NCBI GenBank assembly: GCA_963819905.1
Contig: CAWFXP010000009.1
Span: 558,001 to 622,000, forward strand
DNA: 64,000 nucleotides
Origin: CAWCQC01 sp963819905
GTDB lineage: Bacteria; Actinomycetota; Thermoleophilia; Gaiellales; Gaiellaceae
Direction: 5' to 3'
In this document: in pieces, positions 49,453-59,190 of the stretch
Layout of the letters: every line of letters starts with the position of its first letter
Position numbering within the stretch: position 1 is the first letter of the stretch
The notes under the pieces: model-generated
What the model saw: only the letters and a program-made list of their open reading frames with translations
What the model was told of the DNA's origin: nothing
Database searches by the model: none
Translations under genes and position numbers: made by a program

Positions 49453-50409
49453 TCAGCGACCCGCCGGGCCGCCCGGCACGACGGGGACGGCGCCTCGGCG
49501 CTCCGCGGTCGAGCGGGTGAGCCCGGCCGCCCAGACCAGCCGGAGCGCGATCGCGACGAGGGCCACCCAGACCAGCGCAGCGAGCGTCACGTGCACGACG
49601 ACGACACCCCAGGGAAGCTCGTTTCGCCACTGGTACTCGCCGATCCCCATCTGGACGAGGAGCAACCCCAGCGCTCCGCACGCGAGCAGGAGCTCGCCCC
49701 GGGCGCTGCGCCGATGGACGACGAGACCGGCGAGGAGGACGAGGAAGCCGATCCCGAAGGCGGCACTGATGCGGACGTGAACGTAGAGCGCGTCCTCGAG
49801 GTTCCCGAGCCGGCGTATGTCGGCGCCGCCGGAGTGGGGGCCGGCCGCGGTGACGAACGCGCCCGTCACGAGGAGGGCGATGCCGAGTGGCAGGAGCCCG
49901 AGCCCGAGCCAGCCGAGCGCGCGCGGGACCGACGATTCCGGCTTGCCGGAGGCGAGCGCGCGCGCCTCGAGCGCGACCACGACTGCCAGCCCGAGCATGG
50001 CCATGGCGAGGAAGAAGTGGCTCATCACCGCGAGCGGGTGGAGCTCCAGTATGACGGTGAGGCCGCCCAGCGGGATCTGCGCGATCAGGCCGATCGCGAC
50101 GATGCCGGCGAGCCACCTGACCCAACGCTGCAGGCCGTCGACCCGTCGCGACGCGAGCCAGGTCACGATCGTGAGGATGATGGCGACGAGCGCGACGACG
50201 CGATTCCCGAACTCGACGAAGGCGTGGAAGCCCTGTTCCGGGAACGGCTTGTCGCCGCAGCGGGGCCAGTTCTCGCAGCCGAGACCCGAGGCCGTCAGGC
50301 GCACGATCGCGCCGGTGCCCACGACGAGCAGGAGGCCGACGAGCGAGACCGTGGCGATCCGACTGAAGCCTCGAGGAGAAACCCGGCGCCGCCAGAGACG
50401 TCCCAGCAT
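49453..50409 (-). CDS. ctaA: Haem A synthase (CtaA/COX15)
   Basis: Membrane enzyme that oxidises a methyl of haem O to make haem A for aa3-type cytochrome oxidase. The 318-aa protein has about eight helices. Key features: GTGAIVRLTASGLGCENWPRC near residue 30 with a Cys pair, FVEFGNRVVALVAIILTIVT near 64 with its Glu, PLAVMSHFFLAMAMLGLAVV near 125 with a haem-ligating His, LYVHVRISAAFGIGFLVLLA near 208, and VVVHVTLAALVWVALVAIAL near 275 with another His. TAGACT (50417-50422) is seven bases before ATG 50409, so the transcript is probably leaderless. Confidence 0.92.
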   Translation of the reverse strand: MLGRLWRRRVSPRGFSRIATVSLVGLLLVVGTGAIVRLTASGLGCENWPRCGDKPFPEQGFHAFVEFGNRVVALVAIILTIVTWLASRRVDGLQRWVRWLAGIVAIGLIAQIPLGGLTVILELHPLAVMSHFFLAMAMLGLAVVVALEARALASGKPESSVPRALGWLGLGLLPLGIALLVTGAFVTAAGPHSGGADIRRLGNLEDALYVHVRISAAFGIGFLVLLAGLVVHRRSARGELLLACGALGLLLVQMGIGEYQWRNELPWGVVVVHVTLAALVWVALVAIALRLVWAAGLTRSTAERRGAVPVVPGGPAGR

Positions 50410-50416
50410 TGCCCCA

Positions 50417-50422
50417 AGTCTA
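50417..50422 (-). promoter_or_regulatory. -10 box TAGACT for leaderless ctaA
   Basis: Minus-strand TAGACT, seven bases, then ATG 50409. Confidence 0.55.
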
Positions 50423-50450
50423 GGCCCGGCGGGCGCCCGGGCCGCGCCCT

Positions 50451-50626
50451 AGATGGTTGATCGGAAAGTGTGGTGGTGTCGGGGACATCCGAGACCGAGC
50501 ATGAGGCCGTGATCGTCCGCAGCCGATAGCAGCGCTATCGGCGAGGACGAGCGGGGACTCAGGCGATGTGTCACGGGTGTCATCCGGCGCCGCCACGGTT
50601 TCCGGTCAATTTCCGATCAATCATCT
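50451..50626. mobile_element. MITE-like element of 176 bp between ctaA and selD
   Basis: Ends are a 17-bp inverted repeat with one mismatch: AGATGGTTGATCGGAAA at 50451-50467 and the complement of AGATGATTGATCGGAAA at 50610-50626. Inside is a perfect 9-bp stem, GCCGATAGC-AGC-GCTATCGGC (50522-50542). No open frame of note and no clear target duplication. The right end is two bases from the selD stop codon. It looks like a non-autonomous remnant; no transposase with matching ends is in the window. Confidence 0.6.
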
Positions 50627-50628
50627 GG

Positions 50629-51660
50629 TTAGTGGACGTGGACGCCGGCGCCTTCCTCGACCCTGCCGATGCGGGCGAGAAACAGGTCGCGGGCGCGGAA
50701 CTCTGCCTCGAGGGCAACCCCGTGCGCCGCAGGAAGCGAGACCAGCATCCCGCCTGCCGTCTGCGGATCGAATCCGAGCGCGTCGAGCTCGGAGAGGATG
50801 CCGTCGCCGAACACCCGACCGTCTGCGAACTCACGGTTCCGCGGGTCGCCGCCGGTTCGAATCCCCTGGGCCGCGGTCGCGAGCGAGCCGGGCAGCCCGG
50901 GCAGCCGCTCCGCCTCGATGTGCAGAGCAACGCCGCTTCGCTCGGCCATCTCGACCGCATGGCCGAACAGACCGAAGCCGGTGACGTCTGTGACCGCGTT
51001 CGGGCTCGCCGTGCGCAGCGTGTCGGCCGCCTCGCGGTTCAGCGTCCGCATCAGCGCGACGGCAGCGGCTCGCTCGGCTGCCCCGAGAACGCCCGCCTTG
51101 ACTCCGGCCAGCACGAGCCCCGTGCCGAGCGGTTTCGTCAGGAAGAGCGCGTCGCCCGGTCGGGCGCCACTCTTTCTCCACACGCCCTCCGGGCTGACTG
51201 TGCCGATGACGGCCAGCCCGTACTTCGGTTCCGTGTCGCGAATCGTGTGACCGCCCGCGAGCAGGCCGCCGGCCTCGCGCACCGTTCGGTCGGCCGCGGC
51301 GAGAATGGCGGCGACCGCGTCGTCGGCGAGCTCCTCGGGGAACGCGGCGACGGAGAGGGCGAGGATCGGCTGGCCGCCCATCGCGAAGACGTCGTTCAGC
51401 GCGTTGACCGCCGCGATCGTCCCGAAGTCGTCGGGATCGTCGACGAGCGGGGGGAAGAAGTCGACCGTGAAGACGAGCGCCCTCCGCTCGTCGAGCCGGT
51501 AGACCGCCGCGTCGTCGCTCGGCGCGAGCCCGACGAGCAGGTTCTCGGACTCTGCGGGGAGGAATCCGGCCAGGAGCTCCTCGAGTCGCGCCGCCGGATA
51601 CTTCGCCGCGCAGCCGCCGGCGACGGCGAGGTCGGTCAGGCTGACCCGGGTACTCTCCAC
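50629..51660 (-). CDS. selD: Selenide, water dikinase SelD
   Basis: Makes selenophosphate from selenide and ATP. The 343-aa protein begins VESTRVSLTDLAVAGGCAAK; the Cys and Lys of GGCAAK match the active-site Cys17 and Lys20 of E. coli SelD. Further motifs: VFTVDFFPPLVDDPDDFGTI near residue 65, AAVNALNDVFAMGGQPILAL near 88, LLAGGHTIRDTEPKYGLAVI near 134 and VTDVTGFGLFGHAVEMAERS near 225. GTG 51660 is read from a leaderless promoter inside the divergent gene. No selA, selB or tRNA-Sec is seen in the window, so selenocysteine use is unproven here. Confidence 0.93.
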   Translation of the reverse strand: MESTRVSLTDLAVAGGCAAKYPAARLEELLAGFLPAESENLLVGLAPSDDAAVYRLDERRALVFTVDFFPPLVDDPDDFGTIAAVNALNDVFAMGGQPILALSVAAFPEELADDAVAAILAAADRTVREAGGLLAGGHTIRDTEPKYGLAVIGTVSPEGVWRKSGARPGDALFLTKPLGTGLVLAGVKAGVLGAAERAAAVALMRTLNREAADTLRTASPNAVTDVTGFGLFGHAVEMAERSGVALHIEAERLPGLPGSLATAAQGIRTGGDPRNREFADGRVFGDGILSELDALGFDPQTAGGMLVSLPAAHGVALEAEFRARDLFLARIGRVEEGAGVHVH

Positions 51661-51675
51661 CCGATGGAGAGTACC
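51649..51675. promoter_or_regulatory. Palindromic interlocked promoters of selD and the DDAH-like gene
   Basis: A 27-bp palindrome: GGTACTCTCCA (51649-51659), CCCGA, TGGAGAGTACC (51665-51675). Each arm holds a TACTCT box seven bases from a start codon: plus-strand box 51651-51656 for ATG 51664, minus-strand box 51668-51673 for GTG 51660. Each box therefore lies in codons 2-4 of the opposite gene. Confidence 0.75.
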
Positions 51676-52536
51676 GAGAGGGCGCTCTACGGCTGCCAGG
51701 GGATGACCGGAATGCTCCGGCGCGTACTGGTCAAGGCGCCGACGCCGGACGGGGCCGCCTCGTGGCGTCGCTACGGGTGGCGCTCGGCTCCTGACCTCGC
51801 GCGCCTGGCGGGCGAGCACGAGGCCTTCTGTGGGCTCCTCGCGGACGCCGGCGCCGAGGTCGTCCTGGGCACGACGCCCGTTCCCGGTGATCCTGACGCG
51901 ATCTACGCGTACGATCCGGCGCTCGTCTCGGACAGGGGAGCCGTGCTCCTGCGTCCCGGGAAGCGCGGCCGCCTCGGCGAGCCGGAGGCGATGGCGGCCG
52001 ACTTCGCGGCCATCGGCGTTCCGGTCGCCGCCACGATCGAGGCACCGGCGACCGTCGAGGGCGGCGACACCCTCTGGCTCGACGAGCGCACGCTGCTCGT
52101 TGGCCACGGCTACCGCACGAGCGCCGCGGGGATCGCAGCGCTCGCCGAGGCGCTCCCCGAGGTCGACGTCGTCGCCTTCGACCTGCCGCACTACCGCGGG
52201 CCGGGCGAGGTGCTCCATCTGATGTCGTTCATCTCGCCGGTGGCGCCGGAGCTCGCCGTCGCGTACCTGCCGCTCATGCCCGTCCGGCTGGTGGAGCTCC
52301 TGCGCGAGCGCGAGATCCGCCTGATCGAAGTGCCCGACGAGGAGTTCGCCTCGATGGGGCCGAACGTGCTCGCCCTCGGTCCCGGGATCGCCCTCGCCCT
52401 GGACGGCAACCCGGAGACACGCAGGCGGATGGAACGCGCGGGCGTGGACGTGAGTGTCTACAGCGGCGAGGAGGTCTCACGCAAGGGCGACGGCGGGCCG
52501 ACCTGCCTGACGCGCCCGGTTCTCCGGCTCGCCTGA
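51664..52536 (+). CDS. Dimethylarginine dimethylaminohydrolase/amidinotransferase family protein
   Basis: Pentein-fold hydrolase of 290 aa, like DDAH, which converts methylated arginines to citrulline. Motifs: YAYDPALVSDRGAVLLRPGK near residue 80 (Asp), ATVEGGDTLWLDERTLLVGH near 130 (Glu, Asp), RTSAAGIAALAEALPEVDVV near 153, PGEVLHLMSFISPVAPELAV near 182 with the catalytic His, and the nucleophile Cys near the C-terminus in GDGGPTCLTRPVLRL. All core catalytic residues are present. ATG 51664 comes from the palindromic promoter; an internal ATG (MTGMLRRVLVKAP) is a less likely start. Confidence 0.87.
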   Translation: MESTERALYGCQGMTGMLRRVLVKAPTPDGAASWRRYGWRSAPDLARLAGEHEAFCGLLADAGAEVVLGTTPVPGDPDAIYAYDPALVSDRGAVLLRPGKRGRLGEPEAMAADFAAIGVPVAATIEAPATVEGGDTLWLDERTLLVGHGYRTSAAGIAALAEALPEVDVVAFDLPHYRGPGEVLHLMSFISPVAPELAVAYLPLMPVRLVELLREREIRLIEVPDEEFASMGPNVLALGPGIALALDGNPETRRRMERAGVDVSVYSGEEVSRKGDGGPTCLTRPVLRLA

Positions 52537-52556
52537 AGCCAGCTCGCGGTCGAAGC

Positions 52557-53408
52557 TCAGGCCCCCTTCTCGATCGGGACGTCGACCAGGTTGCCCCACT
52601 CGGTCCACGACCCGTCGTAGTTGCGGACGCTCTCGTAGCCGAGGAGCTCTCGCAGCACGAACCAGGTGTGCGCGGAGCGCTCGCCGATCCGGCAGTAGGC
52701 GACGACCTCCTTGTCAGACGTGACGCCCTTGCCGCCGTAGAGCTCCTCGAGCTCCTCCGCGCTCTTGAACGTGCCGTCGTCGCGCACGGCGGTCGCCCAC
52801 GGGATCGACGCGGCCGTCGGGATGTGGCCGCCTCGCTGGGCGCCCTCCTGCTCATAGCCCGGAGGAGCGATCAGGTCGCCCGCGAACTCGCCCGGCGAGC
52901 GGACGTCCACGAGCACGCGATCCCCCTGGGCGAGCCACTCCCGCACCTGGTCGCGGTAGGCCCTGATCGACTCGTCGCGCTCGGACGCCGTGTAGCCCAC
53001 GGGGCTGGGGGAGGGGACGTCGGCCACGATCTCACGCTCCTCGTCGATCCACTTCTGGCGCCCGCCGTTCAGGATGCGGACGTCGTTGTGCCCGTACGTC
53101 TTCAGATACCAGTACGCGTAGGCGGCGAACCAGTTGTTCTTGTCCCCGTACAGGACGAGGGTGGTGTCATTGCCGATGCCGCGCGAGCCGAGGAGCTGCT
53201 CGAAGGCCGCCTTGTCGACGAGATCACGCTCGACCGGATCCTGGAGGTCGTACCGCCAGTGCAGCTTGACGGCCCCCGGGATATGCCCCTCGTCGTAGAG
53301 GTCGGGGTTCTCGTCGACCTCCGCCACGACCACGCCCGGATCGTTCAGGTGCTCGGCGACCCAGTCGGTCGAAACGAGCACCGGCTTGGCGTACTGCTCC
53401 TCTCCCAC
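52557..53408 (-). CDS. Thiosulfate sulfurtransferase (tandem rhodanese, CysA2-like)
   Basis: Transfers sulfane sulfur from thiosulfate to cyanide or a thiol acceptor. The 283-aa protein has two rhodanese domains: an inactive N-terminal one (VSTDWVAEHLNDPGVVVAEV, LNGGRQKWIDEEREIVADVP) and an active C-terminal one with VLVDVRSPGEFAGDLIAPPG and the catalytic loop VVAYCRIGERSAHTWFVLRE (Cys near residue 243). The CRIGERS loop marks it as thiosulfate-type as in mycobacterial CysA2. GTG 53408 has GAGGAGG six bases upstream, so this gene is not leaderless; an inverted repeat lies in its promoter. Confidence 0.93.
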   Translation of the reverse strand: MGEEQYAKPVLVSTDWVAEHLNDPGVVVAEVDENPDLYDEGHIPGAVKLHWRYDLQDPVERDLVDKAAFEQLLGSRGIGNDTTLVLYGDKNNWFAAYAYWYLKTYGHNDVRILNGGRQKWIDEEREIVADVPSPSPVGYTASERDESIRAYRDQVREWLAQGDRVLVDVRSPGEFAGDLIAPPGYEQEGAQRGGHIPTAASIPWATAVRDDGTFKSAEELEELYGGKGVTSDKEVVAYCRIGERSAHTWFVLRELLGYESVRNYDGSWTEWGNLVDVPIEKGA

Positions 53409-53431
53409 TGCAGACCTCCTCGAGCCGACTG

Positions 53432-53458
53432 TTATCGCTTCAAAGAGTGAAGTAATAA
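53432..53458. promoter_or_regulatory. Inverted repeat in the rhodanese promoter
   Basis: TTATCGCTTCA (53432-53442), five bases, TGAAGTAATAA (53448-53458); the 11-bp arms pair with two mismatches, in an AT-rich patch. The half-site GAAGTAA recurs upstream of the carbonic anhydrase gene (54261-54267). Confidence 0.5.
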
Positions 53459-53471
53459 ATCTCGGATTAGC

Positions 53472-54155
53472 TTAGGAGACCTCTGCGGGCGTCGCAAGTT
53501 CGAGGAGCCTCTCCGCGTACAGCGCGCCGCGCGGATCGTCCTCGTGCTTGAAGTAGCAGTAGACGTCGATCCCGTCGGCGAGCAACGGGCGCAGTTGCCC
53601 CGCCAGGCCGGCCAGCTCCGTCTCGTCGTAGGGCGGTTCGCGTAGTCGCAGATAGCGAAACGGCGCCTCCGCCGCGAACGCGTTCACGCGCACGGCTCCG
53701 CCGGTCGCGAGGGCCCGATCGACCTCCTCGGAGGCCCAGCTCTCGTGGTCGGCTTCGAAGGCAACCCGAACGGAGGGATCGAGCGAGCCGAGGAGGAGTG
53801 TCAGGAAGCCGTCGTCGCGCGGCCTGGTCGGCGGGAGCTGCACCCGGACGGCGGCCAGCTTCTCGCCGAGCGCGCGGAGGCGCTCGGAGAACGCCGCGAG
53901 GAAGCCGAGGTCGCCACCGACCACGCGGCGGTTCATCTTGGCCGTGAACCGAAACGCCGGCGGCGTGTCGGCCGACCAGCGCCGGAAGACCTCGTCGGAG
54001 GGCAGCCGGTAGAACGTGGTGTTCAGCTCGACGGAGGGAAGCCGCTGCGCGTAGAGGCCGAGGAACTCCTCGGGCCTCGCGGCAGGAGGGTAGAAGCCCC
54101 CGCGCCAGGCGGTGTAGGAGAACCCGGCGACACCCGCATAAAGACGGCCCGGCAC
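53472..54155 (-). CDS. DUF72 (YecE) family protein
   Basis: A TIM-barrel-like protein of unknown function, 227 aa. Family segments: RLYAGVAGFSYTAWRGGFYP at the start, SVELNTTFYRLPSDEVFRRW near residue 40, PPAFRFTAKMNRRVV near 65, and VRVNAFAAEAPFRYLRLREP near 160 followed by DGIDVYCYFKHEDDPRGALY near 195, with the typical YFxHEDxPxG. TAGGGT (54164-54169) lies eight bases before GTG 54155. It is upstream of the rhodanese gene on the same strand with a 63-base gap containing a separate promoter. Confidence 0.85.
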   Translation of the reverse strand: MPGRLYAGVAGFSYTAWRGGFYPPAARPEEFLGLYAQRLPSVELNTTFYRLPSDEVFRRWSADTPPAFRFTAKMNRRVVGGDLGFLAAFSERLRALGEKLAAVRVQLPPTRPRDDGFLTLLLGSLDPSVRVAFEADHESWASEEVDRALATGGAVRVNAFAAEAPFRYLRLREPPYDETELAGLAGQLRPLLADGIDVYCYFKHEDDPRGALYAERLLELATPAEVS

Positions 54156-54251
54156 CCCGGTGCACCCTAGCGCTCACGTTTCGCCGAGGTGGGCGGCGTC
54201 GTACGCTCGAGTCAGGGTCCGTCCAGCCTGGCTTTAGCAAATGTAGTAACG

Positions 54252-54267
54252 TAACTTCACGAAGTAA
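54252..54267. promoter_or_regulatory. Inverted repeat in the carbonic anhydrase leader
   Basis: TAACTTC (54252-54258) and GAAGTAA (54261-54267) pair with one mismatch, 20 bases before the ATG at 54287 and just upstream of the GGAGG ribosome site. The GAAGTAA half is shared with the rhodanese promoter. Confidence 0.45.
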
Positions 54268-54286
54268 AGCGACCTGGAGGAAGCCA

Positions 54287-54778
54287 ATGACCGTCGTCGA
54301 CGAGATCCTGTCTGCCAACGAGAAGTACGCCGCCACCTTCGCCCGAGGCGACCTGGCGGTGCCGCCGGCCCGGCGGTTTGCGGTCGTGACGTGCATGGAT
54401 GCGCGGCTCGACCCGGCCAGGTACGCGGGCCTCTCCGAAGGCGACGCGCACGTCATCCGAAACGCCGGCGGGCTCGTGAGCGACGACGCCCTCCGCTCGC
54501 TCGTCATCTCGCACTGGCTCCTCGGAACCCAGGAGGCAATCGTCATCGGGCACACGGATTGCGGCATGGTGACGTTCACGAACGACGATCTCCGGAATCG
54601 TCTGGCGGCCGAGGCGGGCGCCGACGCTGGAGACATCGACTTCCTGCCGTTCCCCGACGTCGAGGGCAGCGTGCGCGAGAGCGTCGAACGGATCCGCACG
54701 ACGCCGCTCCTGCCCGACTCGTTCGCAGCGCACGGGTTCGTCTACGACGTCCGAACGGGGCGGCTCGAGCCGGTTTGA
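54287..54778 (+). CDS. Beta-class carbonic anhydrase (Rv1284-like)
   Basis: Zinc enzyme interconverting CO2 and bicarbonate, 163 aa, the same length as mycobacterial Rv1284. Zinc ligands: Cys and the Asp/Arg dyad in VVTCMDARLDPARYAGLSEG near residue 36, and His and Cys in AIVIGHTDCGMVTFTNDDLR near 90. HVIRNAGGLVSDDALRSLVI near 56 is the conserved substrate-channel region. ATG 54287 has GGAGG six bases upstream. In Mycobacterium the homologue lies near sulfate-assimilation genes; here a sulfurtransferase is close, and both promoters share a half-site. Confidence 0.92.
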   Translation: MTVVDEILSANEKYAATFARGDLAVPPARRFAVVTCMDARLDPARYAGLSEGDAHVIRNAGGLVSDDALRSLVISHWLLGTQEAIVIGHTDCGMVTFTNDDLRNRLAAEAGADAGDIDFLPFPDVEGSVRESVERIRTTPLLPDSFAAHGFVYDVRTGRLEPV

Positions 54779-54835
54779 GCTCGAAGCAGGCGCCTCCCCG
54801 GGCGGGTGGGCGCCGCGCGCGGGCCGCAGGGCCAG

Positions 54836-54841
54836 TAGATT
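54836..54841 (+). promoter_or_regulatory. -10 box TAGATT upstream of the gene at 54873
   Basis: TAGATT with a predicted start near 54848, leaving a 25-base leader that includes the AGGGAG ribosome site; a contrast to the leaderless cases. Confidence 0.45.
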
Positions 54842-54872
54842 GCCCGGACGACTCGAGGAGAAGGGAGCTCGG

Positions 54873-55421
54873 ATGGCCGATGACCCGCTGGGTGGGCTAA
54901 GGAACGCCGCCGAGGCGGAGGGCGTCCGCGACCTCGCCCAGGGCGCCGAAATGCTGTCGCTGTCGGAGGACATCGCCGCCCTCGGCGCCCGGCTTCGAGC
55001 AGCCGGGGAGACCGACATCGAGCGAGGGATGGCTCTGGCCGCGATGTCCGGACAGGCCGCCGTCGTCGCCGACCTTGTCGCCGGCCTCGAGATGCCCCAC
55101 CTGTCGAGCTTCCTCGCCGCCATGAGCACTCGGCTTCGCAACCACGCGCTGGGCCAGCTGGTCGAGTCGGGTGACGCAGGAGCGCTGTCGCGCGCGCTCG
55201 ACGAGGCGAGCGCAGGCGTCGCCGAGGCCGGCGTCGCCGAGGTGGCGGACGGTTTGACGGCTCTCGCCGTCTCGGACGCGATGGCCGACGTCCGCGACGG
55301 AGGTCTCGACGACGGCGCGGCGCAGATCGCGGCCGAGCTCGCGGATCTCGGGGCTGCGCAAGGCAGGAGCGACGCGGACGCCGCCCTGAGCGACGAGGAC
55401 ACCGCGGAGCGCAAGGGCTAG
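54873..55421 (+). CDS. Hypothetical acidic, Ala-rich helical protein
   Basis: I recognise no family. The 182-aa product is strongly helical, with long stretches such as AEGVRDLAQGAEMLSLSEDI, AALAAMSGQAAVVADLVAGL-like helices and GVAEAGVAEVADGLTALAVS, and has no Cys, signal or membrane segment. ATG 54873 has AGGGAG upstream. The C-terminus SDADAALSDEDTAERKG is charged and probably disordered. A strong hairpin terminator follows 6 bases after the stop. Codon use matches the neighbours. Confidence 0.6.
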   Translation: MADDPLGGLRNAAEAEGVRDLAQGAEMLSLSEDIAALGARLRAAGETDIERGMALAAMSGQAAVVADLVAGLEMPHLSSFLAAMSTRLRNHALGQLVESGDAGALSRALDEASAGVAEAGVAEVADGLTALAVSDAMADVRDGGLDDGAAQIAAELADLGAAQGRSDADAALSDEDTAERKG

Positions 55422-55426
55422 AGCCC

Positions 55427-55450
55427 GAGGGGCCGGCGAACCGGCCCCTC
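55427..55450. terminator. Bidirectional hairpin terminator
   Basis: Perfect 10-bp stem GAGGGGCCGG / CCGGCCCCTC around the tetraloop CGAA, between the convergent hypothetical gene (ending 55421) and the cox cluster (ending 55461). There is no U tract on either side, as is common in high-GC Actinobacteria. Confidence 0.75.
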
Positions 55451-55460
55451 GACCTGCGGC

Positions 55461-56311
55461 TCAGGCTGCTGTGGCTCGGGCTACCGCCTGGCGGGCCAGC
55501 ACTCCTGCCAGGTGAGCCCGGTACTCCCCGGAGGCGTACGTGTCTCCGATCGGGTCGGAGAACGCCTCCGCAACGCCGGCCGTCGCGGCGGCCACGGCCT
55601 CGCCGTTCAGCGGCCCGCCGACGAGCGACTCCTCGGCGGACGCGAGCCGGGTCGGCGACCCGGTCACTCCGCCGATCACGATGCGAGCGGCGACGCACGC
55701 GTCTCCCTCGGTGCGCAGGGCGGCGGCGGCACCGACGACGGCGTAGCCCGATGCCGGATGGCGGTGCTTGACGTACGCGGCCGACCAGCCGCCGGGAATC
55801 GCGACCTCGGTGATCAGCTCGCCGTCGGCGAGCGCGGTCGAGAAGACGCCGGTGAAGAAGTCGTCCACCTCGATCGACCGGTGGCCGTCCGGGCCGACCG
55901 CCTGGATCGTGGCCGCGAGTGCCGTGACGACGGTGGGATAGTCGGCACCCGGATCCGCGTGGGCGAGGCTGCCGCCGATCGTCCCGCGGTTGCGAACCTG
56001 CCGGTCACCGATCTCTCCCGCCGTTTCGGCCAGCACGGGGCACGTCGAGCGAACCGCCTCCGAGCCGGCGACGGCCGCATGGGTGGTCAGCGCGCCGACG
56101 CGGAGCGTCCCGTCCTCGGCGGTGATGCCGGCCAGACCGCCGATTCCTGCGAGATCGACGAGCGTCGACGGGCCGGCAAGCCTCAGCTTCATCATCGGCA
56201 GCAGGCTGTGGCCGCCCGCGAGCGGCCGCGCGTCCTCCGTGCTCGCCAGCAGGTCGAGCGCCTCCTCGAGGGTGGCAGGGCGGTGGTAGCCGAACTCGGT
56301 CGGGGTCGTGG

Positions 56312-56315
<4 letters not shown>
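55461..56315 (-). CDS. coxM: CO dehydrogenase-type FAD-binding subunit (CoxM)
   Basis: Medium subunit of a xanthine-dehydrogenase-family enzyme, 284 aa. It binds FAD through LAGGHSLLPMMKLRLAGPST near residue 33 and VRNRGTIGGSLAHADPGADY near 107, both diagnostic. The C-terminal CO_deh_flav_C region includes RHPASGYAVVGAAAALRTEG near 185. GTG 56315 overlaps the stop of the large subunit (GTGA). It is last in an S-L-M order, the arrangement of form II coxSLM operons. Confidence 0.92.
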
Positions 56316-58692
<2,377 letters not shown>

Positions 58693-58696
<4 letters not shown>

Positions 58697-59169
58697 CGCC
58701 CGTCGCCTCCCAGCTGAGTCGCCGCCTCCTGGATCGCGAGAACGATGTTCTGGTAGCCGGTGCACCGGCAGAGGTTCCCGTCGAGCTCGTGGCGGATCCG
58801 CTCCTCCGAGAGCTCCCCGTCCTCTCCCAGGAGGTCGACCGCGAGCATGATCATCCCCGGCGTGCAGTAGCCGCACTGGAGGCCGTGCTTCTCGCGGAAC
58901 GCTGCCTGAACGGCATGGAGCTCGCCGTTCGTCGCGAGCCCTTCGATCGTCGTGACCTCGGTCCCGTCCGCCTGGACGCCGAGGACGGTGCAGGACTTCA
59001 CCGACTTCCCGTCGACGAGCACGGTGCACGTCCCGCACTGCGAGGTGTCGCAGCCGACGTTCGTCCCGGTCAGTCCCAGGCGCTCCCGGAGCACGTCGAC
59101 GAGGAGCTCTCGCGGCTCGGCTTCCACCTCCCTCCGCGTGCCGTTTACGGTCAAGGAGATGCGTGTCAC
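58693..59169 (-). CDS. coxS: CO dehydrogenase-type [2Fe-2S] small subunit (CoxS)
   Basis: Iron-sulfur electron-transfer subunit, 158 aa. The plant-ferredoxin-type cluster is bound by GTNVGCDTSQCGTCTVLVDG near residues 36-55, closed by the Cys in KSVKSCTVLG, and the second cluster by LQCGYCTPGMIML near 97 and GNLCRCTGYQNIV near 132. All eight Cys are present. GTG start at 59169, 21 bases after the coxG stop. Works with the form II CoxL and CoxM. Confidence 0.94.
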
Positions 59170-59190
59170 GTGCTGCCTCCTTTCGGAACG

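Noticed and set aside
50460..50625. Possible tRNA-Sec next to selD
   Set aside because: No TCA anticodon arm, TTCRA loop or long variable arm on either strand; the segment is better explained by a MITE-like element.
50855..50880. GGTTCGAATCCCC on the plus strand resembles a tRNA T-loop
   Set aside because: It lies inside the well-conserved selD coding sequence and neighbouring bases do not form the other tRNA arms.
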